Assembly (NCBI RefSeq): GCF_900089455.2
Contig: NZ_LT907988.1
Location: 3,410,001-3,474,000 of the forward strand
Length of the DNA: 64,000 nt
Source of the DNA: Orrella dioscoreae
GTDB lineage: Bacteria > Pseudomonadota > Gammaproteobacteria > Burkholderiales > Burkholderiaceae_B
Reading direction: 5' to 3'
In this document: one piece after another, positions 56,394 through 64,000 of the stretch
How the letters are laid out: the number at the start of each line of letters is the position of its first letter
Numbering within the stretch: position 1 is the stretch's first letter
Notes under the pieces: model-generated
Seen by the model: only the letters and a program-made list of their open reading frames with translations
Told to the model about the DNA's origin: nothing
Database searches by the model: none
Made by a program: the position numbers and the translations under genes

Positions 56394-56870
56394 TTAGAGG
56401 TACTTGACCTCGATGATCTCGTATTCGCGCGGGCCCGACGGGGCGTTGACCTCGACGACGTCGCCGGCACTCTTGCCGATCAGGGCACGCGCCACGGGGC
56501 TGGACACCGAGATCAGGTTGTTGCGGATGTCGGCCTCGATGTCGCCGACGATCTGGTAGACCAGGCGGTCGCCGGACTCGAGGTCCTCGATGTCGACGGT
56601 CGCGCCGAAGACCACGCGGCCTTCCGCGTTCAGTTCGGTGGGATCCAGGACCTGCGCGTTGGACAGGCTGCCTTCGAGCTCGCTGATGCGGCCTTCGATG
56701 AAGCCCTGGCGTTCCTTGGCGGCATCGTATTCGGCGTTTTCGGACAGGTCACCCTGCGCGCGCGCTTCGGCGATCGCATTGATGACATCGGGACGCTCGA
56801 CCGTCTTGAGACGATGCAGTTCTTGCTGCAGGCGCTCGGCCCCACGCACGGTGATAGGAATGGCGGACAT
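56394..56870 (-). CDS. greA: Transcription elongation factor GreA
   Basis: 158 residues. N-terminal coiled coil (ERLQQELHRLKTVERPDVIN) with the acidic tip GDLSENAEYDAAKERQ, and a C-terminal FKBP-like domain (SPVARALIGKSAGDVVEVNA). It enters the RNA polymerase secondary channel and stimulates cleavage of backtracked RNA. A stem-loop with a U run sits just before the ribosome binding site AGGAAGAG, suggesting attenuation of its own transcript. Confidence 0.97.
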   Translation of the reverse strand: MSAIPITVRGAERLQQELHRLKTVERPDVINAIAEARAQGDLSENAEYDAAKERQGFIEGRISELEGSLSNAQVLDPTELNAEGRVVFGATVDIEDLESGDRLVYQIVGDIEADIRNNLISVSSPVARALIGKSAGDVVEVNAPSGPREYEIIEVKYL

Positions 56871-56884
56871 GTCTCTTCCTGGCT

Positions 56885-56919
56885 AAAAAAGTGCGAAACG
56901 CCCCGAGTGGAGCGTTTCG
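56885..56919 (-). terminator. Attenuator-like terminator in the greA leader
   Basis: On the minus strand CGAAACGC / GCGTTTCG (8 bp) is followed three bases later by TTTTTT, and the greA ATG comes 15 bases after that. Between this stem and the permease terminator at 57021-57052 are about 100 bases that could hold the greA promoter and a short leader RNA. Confidence 0.65.
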
Positions 56920-57020
56920 GCGACAACAAGGTATGCAAGGCGCTGGCCCTGCCCCCGCGGGCGCGAACTGGCGGCGGGTGGCGGCAGGACCGCGGGCACG
57001 GCGCCTGACGGCGACGGCGG

Positions 57021-57052
57021 CAAAACAAAACCCCGGTCCGTGAAAACCGGGG
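57021..57052 (-). terminator. Terminator of the nucleobase permease gene
   Basis: On the minus strand CCCCGGT / ACCGGGG with an eight-base loop is followed by TTTTGTTTTG. It lies about 136 bases after the permease stop codon. The rest of the 56920-57188 gap holds no recognised gene. Confidence 0.8.
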
Positions 57053-57188
57053 CTGGAAGCCACATTGTCGGCAAAGTCGCTGCGGAATGCAAATAGCGGA
57101 AAGGACGGCCCACCCCCGAGGCGCTGGCGGACCGGCGAAGCCGGCTCCGCCGCGCCCTGGCTGGCACACGGAGCCCGCCTGCCGTGTC

Positions 57189-58508
57189 TTACGTACGCTT
57201 GCGCAGGTTCAACAGGGCGTAGAGGATGATCGCGCCGAAGGTGGCGGTGCCGATGCCATTGAGCTGGAAGTTGCCCAGGGTCAAGGTGAAGTCGCCTGCG
57301 CCCATGACCAGGGTGACGGCCGCCACGATGAGATTGCGGTTGTCGCTGAAGTCGACCTTGTTCACCACCCAGATGCGGGCGCCGGCGATGGCGATCAGGC
57401 CGAAGACGACGATGGACATGCCGCCCAGCACCGGCCCGGGAATCGTCAGGATCAGGGCGCCGAATTTGGGCGAGAAGCCCAGCACGATGGCGATCAGCGC
57501 CGCGATGACGAAGACCAGCGTGGAATAGATGCGGGTGACGGCCATGACGCCGATGTTCTCGGCATAGGTGGTCACGCCCGTGCCGCCGACGCTGCCCGAC
57601 ACCATGGTGGCGACACCGTCGCCCACGAAGGCGCGGCCGAGATAGCGGTCCATGTCGCGGCCCGTCATGGCGCTGACGGCCTTGATGTGGCCCAGGTTCT
57701 CCGCCACCAGGATGATGGCCACCGGGACGATGAGCCCCATGGCGGGCAGGTGGAAGGTGGGCGCCGAGAAGGTGGGCAGGCCGAACCAGGCGGCCTGCGA
57801 CAGGCCGGTGAAGTCGATGGGCTTGCCCAGTCCGAAGCCGTTGGCCAGGATGCCGTAGAGGATGCAGGCCACGATGAGGCCCACCAGGATCAGCAGGCGC
57901 TGCACCATGCCGCGCGTCCAGACCGCCACGCCGCCCACGCAGAGGATGGTCATGAGGGCCATCAGCGCGTCGAAGGTGGAACCGCCCATGGCGCCCTTGG
58001 CCGCGATGGGGGCCAGGTGCAGGCCGATGACGGCCACCACGGCGCCGGTGACGACCGGCGGCATGTAGCGGTCGATCCAGGCCGCCGCCCCGCCCGCGCG
58101 GGCATTCGCCGCCCAGACGATGAGGCCGATGACGGTGTAGGCCAGGCCGCAGGCGATGATGGCGCCCAGCGCCACCCCGATATTGGCGTTGGGACCACTG
58201 CCGGCATAGCCGGTGACCGCGATGACGCCCCCGATGAAGGCAAAGCTGGAACCGAGGTAGCTGGGCACGCGGCCGCGCACGAACAGGAAGAAGATCAGCG
58301 TGCCGATGCCCGACATCAGGATCGCGACATTGGGGTCGAAGCCCATCAGCAAGGGGGCGAGCACGGTGGAGCCGAACATGGCGACCACGTGCTGGGCCCC
58401 CATGGCGACGTTGCGTGCAGGCGACAGGCACTCATCGGGCGCGATGACGGTGCCATCGGCGCCATCGACGCGGCGCCAGCGGGTGAGAAAGGTTTCGGTA
58501 TCGGACAC
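57189..58508 (-). CDS. Uracil-xanthine permease (NCS2 family, UraA/RutG-like)
   Basis: 439 residues, 14 transmembrane segments in the UraA fold. Family blocks are AMGAQHVVAMFGSTVLAPLL, YLGSSFAFIG, AENLGHIKAVSAMTGRDM, the substrate motif GGTGVTTYAENIGVMAVTR, and GPVLGGMSIVVFGLIAIAG. It imports uracil or another pyrimidine with protons. Initiation is at GTG (58508). Transcribed alone. The uracil assignment over xanthine rests on the TTYAENIG motif and is likely but not certain. Confidence 0.92.
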   Translation of the reverse strand: MSDTETFLTRWRRVDGADGTVIAPDECLSPARNVAMGAQHVVAMFGSTVLAPLLMGFDPNVAILMSGIGTLIFFLFVRGRVPSYLGSSFAFIGGVIAVTGYAGSGPNANIGVALGAIIACGLAYTVIGLIVWAANARAGGAAAWIDRYMPPVVTGAVVAVIGLHLAPIAAKGAMGGSTFDALMALMTILCVGGVAVWTRGMVQRLLILVGLIVACILYGILANGFGLGKPIDFTGLSQAAWFGLPTFSAPTFHLPAMGLIVPVAIILVAENLGHIKAVSAMTGRDMDRYLGRAFVGDGVATMVSGSVGGTGVTTYAENIGVMAVTRIYSTLVFVIAALIAIVLGFSPKFGALILTIPGPVLGGMSIVVFGLIAIAGARIWVVNKVDFSDNRNLIVAAVTLVMGAGDFTLTLGNFQLNGIGTATFGAIILYALLNLRKRT

Positions 58509-58671
58509 GGCAGGACCCCCGGCAAGGATTTGGCGTTGTTATTGGCGCGCAAGTGTAGGGCCGGGGGCCGGAGGCCGCAAGCACGCGCCCCGTGGCTTGC
58601 GGCTATGATGCCTGCCATGATTCACCACGGTGCACCGCGCTGGTGCGCCGCCCACCGAGACGTCTACCCGC

Positions 58672-59331
58672 ATGACTGAGATCTGGTTCATCCGCCACGG
58701 CGAAACCGACTGGAACGTGGCCCGCCGCATGCAAGGCTGGCAGGACATCGACCTGAACGACACGGGCCGCGTCCAGGCCGGCCTGCTGGCCGCGCGCCTG
58801 GCCCGCGATGCCGCGACGACGCCCTTCGACGCGCTCTACAGCAGCGACCTGGCCCGTGCCCGCGACACGGCCCAGGCCGTCTCCGAGCAACTGGCCCTGC
58901 GCCTGCGCATCGAACCCGGCGTGCGCGAGCGCAGCTTCGGCGTGCTGGAAGGCATCGACCTGGAAAAGATCGACGCCCTGCAACCCGAAGCCGCGGCCGC
59001 CTGGAAAAGCCGCGACCCGCAACGTCCGCTGGAGGGCGGCGAGAGCCTGGGCCAGTTCCGCAACCGCGTGATCAGCGCGGTCGAGGACGTGGCCAACCGC
59101 CATCACGGCGAACGCGTGCTGCTGTTCACGCACGGCGGCGTGCTGGACATCGTCTGGCGGCATGCCAGCGGACTGCCGCTGGAGGCGCCGCGGGAAGTCG
59201 AACTGCGCAACGTTGGCATCAACCGGGTGGTGGTGGCTGCGGATGGGTGGCGGATTGCTGGCTGGGGGGATGTGGCGCATACCGAGGCCGAGGTGGCTGC
59301 TCGGGATGATGCTTCGGTCTTGGGTCGCTGA
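58672..59331 (+). CDS. Histidine phosphatase (phosphoglycerate mutase-like, GpmB/CobC type)
   Basis: 219 residues from the ATG at 58672. The catalytic RHG motif is in IWFIRHGETDWN; the second block is YSSDLARARDTAQAV with the acid in GVRERSFGVLEG, and the second histidine in LLFTHGGVLDIVWR. Cofactor-independent phosphatases of this type act on sugar phosphates or other small phosphoesters; glycolytic mutase activity is unlikely at this length. Downstream lies the inverted-repeat island. Confidence 0.9.
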   Translation: MTEIWFIRHGETDWNVARRMQGWQDIDLNDTGRVQAGLLAARLARDAATTPFDALYSSDLARARDTAQAVSEQLALRLRIEPGVRERSFGVLEGIDLEKIDALQPEAAAAWKSRDPQRPLEGGESLGQFRNRVISAVEDVANRHHGERVLLFTHGGVLDIVWRHASGLPLEAPREVELRNVGINRVVVAADGWRIAGWGDVAHTEAEVAARDDASVLGR

Positions 59332-59488
59332 TTTTTTTGGGGGGTGGCTGAGCGGTTGCTGCGGACCGCTGGGTTGAGGGTTGACTGAGGTTGGTTGTCT
59401 CTGTGTAGACCGCTGGGTTGACGGCTTGTGCACCGCTAGGTTGACGGCCGCCGAGTGTGGTCGTGCCGTCGGGCGCCTGCCGCGTGGT

Positions 59489-59507
59489 GGGGCGCCCACA
59501 GCGCCCC
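59489..59507 (+). repeat. Hairpin 1 of the island (left arm)
   Basis: GGGGCGC, loop CCACA, GCGCCCC. The same hairpin occurs inverted at 60193-60211. Confidence 0.85.
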
Positions 59508-59645
59508 GCCCCCCGCAGAAGGCGCCCGCCGTCCCGCCCACCCTCGACGTCCTGCAATGTTGTGTTCTGGACCTTGGGCAGCCACCTTGGTCCTGCTCGC
59601 ATTCTTGCCTGCCGCTCGCTGCCCGCCCGAAGATCTCAGCTTGCC

Positions 59646-59682
59646 GCTGACCGGAGGGCGCCCACAGCGCCCACCGGTCAGC
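59646..59682 (+). repeat. Hairpin 2 of the island (left arm)
   Basis: Stem GCTGACCGG-A-GGGCGC, loop CCACA, and the matching arm GCGCCC-A-CCGGTCAGC: 15 pairs with one A/A mismatch. The equivalent right-arm hairpin has a different outer stem but the same core. Confidence 0.88.
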
Positions 59683-60017
59683 ATTCGAAAAAGCAATAGG
59701 GCAGCTGTTGGGAGAGTGGGGGCGAGGGTTGGAGGGAGGAAGCAACGCGCTTCGGGCTACGGGCGCCGCTTGGCCGTGTTGCCTGCTTGGCAAGGCTGCT
59801 CCACCACCGCCACCAATTTGCCGAAGCCGCCCGGCTCGTCAATAAGTCTCGACGCCTCTGCCCGCGCAAGACACCCGCCATTCAGCTCCAACAATGGAGC
59901 AACGCCTCCAAGCAGACAACGCAGCCTGACGGGGGCCCCCAGCCCGAAGCGCGATGCCCCCCACCTCCACTCCCCTTCCCCCCTCTCTCAAAAGCTGCCC
60001 CTTTTGCTTTTCCGAAT

Positions 60018-60054
60018 GCTCAGCAATGGGCGCTGTGGGCGCCCATTGCTGAGC
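60018..60054 (-). repeat. Hairpin 2 of the island (right arm)
   Basis: On the minus strand GCTCAGCAATGGGCGC, loop CCACA, then a perfect 16-base complement. Outer-stem bases differ from the left-arm copy on both sides yet remain fully paired. Confidence 0.88.
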
Positions 60055-60192
60055 GGCAAGCCGAGATCTTCGGACAGGCAGCGAGCGCAAGGCAAGAATG
60101 CGAGCAGGACTCGGGTTGCTGACTCCGATCCAGAACCCCTAAGCGCAGGACGTCGAGGGTGGGCGGGACGGCGGGCGCCTTCTGCGGGGGGC

Positions 60193-60211
60193 GGGGCGCT
60201 GTGGGCGCCCC
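60193..60211 (-). repeat. Hairpin 1 of the island (right arm)
   Basis: Inverted copy of the hairpin at 59489-59507, with identical stem and loop. Confidence 0.85.
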
Positions 60212-60323
60212 ACCACGCGGCAGGCGACCGACGGCACGACCACCCTCGGCGGCCGTCAACCTAGCGGTGCATAGCCGTCAAAACCTAGCGGTGCACAAGC
60301 CGTCAACCCAGCGGCAGCGCCCC

Positions 60324-61094
60324 TCAACCTCCCCCCTTCCGCGGCTTCCTCGGTGCGTCCTTTGCGGCCCGGTCATACACCCAATCCGGCAACACCCTCA
60401 TCAGCCGGGCAACCATCCCCATCTGCCAGGGAATCACCGTATAGCGCACGCCCCGCGCAATGGCTGCCTCTCCGCGCTCGGCGAAGGCAGCTGCGTCCAT
60501 CAGGAAAGGCATGCGGTACGGATTCGCCGCCGTCATCGGCGTGCGGATGTAGCCCGGGGCGATGGTCACCACCTTCACGCCTGCCGGCGCCAGCTCCACG
60601 CGCAGGCTCTCGCAGTATGTGGCAACCGCCGCCTTGGACGCGCTGTAGGCGCCTGCGCCCGGCAGGCCTCGCACGCCGGCCACGCTGCCGATGCCCACCA
60701 GCCTGCCCTGGCCGCGCGCGCGCATGGGCGCCACGAAAGGTTCGAAGGTGGCGACGGTCGCCATCAGGTTGGTGTTCAGGATGGCCTGGAACACCGCGAA
60801 GTCTTCGGTGTGCTCGGACAGGGTGCCGGCGCTGATGCCCGCGCTGGCGACCACCACGTCCACCCTGCCCGCGCAACGCGCCAGGAAATCGGCGGCCGCG
60901 CCGTGCAGCGCGGCGCGGTCGCGCACATCCAGCGCGTAGCAGGCATGCGTGCCGGGCAGGCTGTCAGCCAGCGTGCGCAAGACCTCGCCGCGCCGCGCGA
61001 CAAGGCCCAGGGTGGCGCCCTGCGCGGCGTAGCGGCGCGCCAGCGCCTCGCCCAGGCCGCTGCTGGCGCCCGTGATGAAGACATTCAGACTCAT
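60324..61094 (-). CDS. Short-chain dehydrogenase/reductase
   Basis: 256 residues from the ATG at 61094. NAD(P) motif TGASSGLGEALARRYA, ASAG in the NNAG position, and the catalytic Ser-Tyr-Lys in IGSVAGVRG and YSASKAAVATY. The C-terminus (VYDRAAKDAPRKPRKGGG) is basic. Members of this SDR subgroup are often annotated as YqjQ/DltE-like oxidoreductases. It lies 50 bases after lpxO on the same strand and may be co-transcribed with it. Substrate unknown. Confidence 0.88.
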   Translation of the reverse strand: MSLNVFITGASSGLGEALARRYAAQGATLGLVARRGEVLRTLADSLPGTHACYALDVRDRAALHGAAADFLARCAGRVDVVVASAGISAGTLSEHTEDFAVFQAILNTNLMATVATFEPFVAPMRARGQGRLVGIGSVAGVRGLPGAGAYSASKAAVATYCESLRVELAPAGVKVVTIAPGYIRTPMTAANPYRMPFLMDAAAFAERGEAAIARGVRYTVIPWQMGMVARLMRVLPDWVYDRAAKDAPRKPRKGGG

Positions 61095-61144
61095 GGAAAG
61101 ATACGCAACAGGCTCGCCGGAAGGGCCAACCGGCGGGACGGGGT

Positions 61145-62041
61145 CTAGAAGAAAATCAGCGCAAAGATGCCCAGCACCAGTGCCCATTTGAGCACGTAGT
61201 ACAGCGGCTTGCTGTAGGCCTTGATGCGCTTGCCGAAGCGCCGCACGGCATAGACGGTGCCGAATATCCGGTTGATGCCGCCGGTGCGGTCGCCTGCCTG
61301 GTTCGGCGAGGTGGCCGAGCGCAGCAGGACGTAGGCGAAGAAGCGATTCACCGCATCGGCCCAGCGGTAGCGCAAGGGCCGCTCGATGTCGGCGAACAGG
61401 ATGATCCGGTTCTGGTCCGTGCGGTTTTCGGCGTAGTGGATGAAGGTCTCGTCGAAGACGACCGCCTCGCCGTCGCGCCAGTGGTAGCGCTGGCCATCGA
61501 CCTCGATGTAGCAGTCGGGGCTGTTGGGCGTGATGAGCCCCATGTGGAAACGCAAGGAGCCCGCGTAAGGATCGCGATGCCGGGGCAGCTTGCTGCCTGG
61601 CGGCAGCGCCGCGAACATGGCGCCCTTGATACTGGGGATGCCAGCCAGCAGCGACGTGGTGACCGGACAGCGCGCGCGCGCCGACGGGTGGTCGGTGTCA
61701 TACCACTTCAGGTAGAAACGCTTCCAGCCGCTCTTGAAGAAGGAATTGAACCCCGCGTCGTTATAGGCGCCGGCTGCCTTGATGTGGCCTTCGCCGAACA
61801 ACTGCTCGGCCTCGGCGCGGATCTCGTGCCAGTGCTGGTGCAGCACGGCCAGTTGCGGAAACTGATTGAGATCGACGTAGGGCTGGTTCGGGACGCGCGA
61901 GAACGCGTACATGAAACAGTTGATGGGAGCGGTGAAGGTGGAATGGTCCAGCGCCTGCCGCATGAAGCGATGGCGCACCCGGCCACGATAGTGCACCACG
62001 GTGGCACAGACGATGAATAAAGCCAGGACAAACCATTTCAT
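61145..62041 (-). CDS. lpxO: LpxO-type lipid A 2-hydroxylase (aspartyl/asparaginyl beta-hydroxylase fold)
   Basis: 298 residues. Hydrophobic segments at both ends (MKWFVLALFIVCATVV and YYVLKWALVLGIFALIFF) anchor it in the inner membrane. The Fe(II)/2-oxoglutarate site shows the HxD pair in LPRHRDPYAGSLRFHMGLI and a distal histidine in ETFIHYAEN, followed by RTDQNRIILF with the 2-oxoglutarate arginine. LpxO hydroxylates a secondary or primary acyl chain of lipid A at carbon 2. Upstream of the SDR gene, downstream of carB. Confidence 0.88.
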   Translation of the reverse strand: MKWFVLALFIVCATVVHYRGRVRHRFMRQALDHSTFTAPINCFMYAFSRVPNQPYVDLNQFPQLAVLHQHWHEIRAEAEQLFGEGHIKAAGAYNDAGFNSFFKSGWKRFYLKWYDTDHPSARARCPVTTSLLAGIPSIKGAMFAALPPGSKLPRHRDPYAGSLRFHMGLITPNSPDCYIEVDGQRYHWRDGEAVVFDETFIHYAENRTDQNRIILFADIERPLRYRWADAVNRFFAYVLLRSATSPNQAGDRTGGINRIFGTVYAVRRFGKRIKAYSKPLYYVLKWALVLGIFALIFF

Positions 62042-62069
62042 GCTCGCCCCCTGCCCGGGTCGTCACGGG

Positions 62070-62094
62070 AGGCCGCCGCGGTGCGCGGCGGCCT
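62070..62094. terminator. Hairpin between carB and lpxO
   Basis: A perfect 11-bp stem AGGCCGCCGCG / CGCGGCGGCCT with a three-base loop. No U tract follows, so it may be a weak terminator or processing stem after carB. Confidence 0.45.
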
Positions 62095-62130
62095 GGTCCG
62101 CTCAATGCTTCATGCTACTACCTGCCTGCG

Positions 62131-64000
<1,870 letters not shown>

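Larger units (their letters stand above)
59410..60314. repeat. Large imperfect inverted-repeat island (about 0.9 kb) with four related hairpins
   Basis: The block 59410-59555 is repeated in inverted orientation at 60145-60314 with near identity; the right copy has one extra 24-base direct-repeat unit. Further inside, 59570-59815 and about 59885-60130 are also inverted copies but more diverged. Matched landmarks include TCCTGCTCGCATTCTTGCCT and CGCGCTTCGGGCT. About 70 bases at the centre are unpaired. Four hairpins share the core GCGC-CCACA-GCGC. No reading frame in either strand resembles a known protein. The island fills the gap between the histidine phosphatase and the SDR gene. Confidence 0.88.

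Noticed and set aside
59381-60264. Several open frames of 80-270 codons in the inverted-repeat island
   Set aside because: They differ between the two arms, share no domain with known proteins and cross the hairpins. The region is better explained as noncoding repeat.

Overview
The window is high-GC DNA from a betaproteobacterium of the Alcaligenaceae type, closest in gene content to Bordetella and Achromobacter. Pointers are the Bug-type periplasmic receptors next to LysR regulators, the rlmE-ftsH-folP-glmM block, the ppk/ppx/pst phosphate genes, ornithine-lipid (OlsB) and lipid A (LpxO) modification genes, and the many acidic, Pro/Ala-rich proteins. This assignment rests on recognised families and gene order; no 16S rRNA gene is present.

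Layout. 0-4.6 kb: one end of an IS3-family element abuts a Bug receptor; then a LysR regulator, a divergent second Bug receptor and a D-2-hydroxyacid dehydrogenase. 4.9-10.8 kb: a chemoreceptor whose 3' end runs into a broken HigB-like toxin, an intact HigA-like antitoxin, and several small lineage-specific proteins with eroded remnants between them, ending at a tRNA-Pro. 11-16.3 kb: two secreted proteins of unknown function, a COG0523 metal GTPase with a Zur-like palindrome, and an unusual STN protein / sigma-region-4-FecR fusion pair with no receptor gene. 16.6-24.8 kb: pstS with a Pho box, then a structured leader RNA and the seven-gene Mrp Na+/H+ antiporter operon, followed by a RES-Xre toxin-antitoxin pair. 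24.8-33.7 kb: an eight-gene same-strand cluster encoding an FhaC/ShlB-type outer-membrane transporter, a LamG/DUF2341-ExbB fusion, ExbD, TonB, a porin, a coiled-coil protein, a YbjN protein and a PpiC lipoprotein. 34-42.6 kb: a Deg protease, hemolysin III-like protein, acetoin-reductase-like SDR, GntP permease, a second chemoreceptor and an orphan substrate-binding protein. 42.7-50.4 kb: pstCAB, ppk, ppx and olsB, with good Pho boxes before pstC and olsB. 50.4-58.5 kb: glmM, folP, ftsH, rlmE, yhbY, greA (with an attenuator-like leader) and a nucleobase permease. 58.7-64 kb: a histidine phosphatase, a 0.9 kb inverted-repeat island with four related hairpins, an SDR, lpxO and the 3' part of carB.

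How it fits together. Phosphate is the clearest theme: pstS, pstCAB, polyphosphate synthesis and breakdown, and a phosphate-sparing membrane lipid enzyme, several with matching 11-bp-phased PhoB sites. Ion homeostasis (Mrp with a leader RNA, COG0523 with a Zur-like site) is a second theme. The strongest candidates for undescribed biology are the TonB-energised FhaC-type cluster, the sigma4-FecR fusion, the Mrp leader RNA, and the inverted-repeat island, whose hairpin stems differ between copies by compensating changes.
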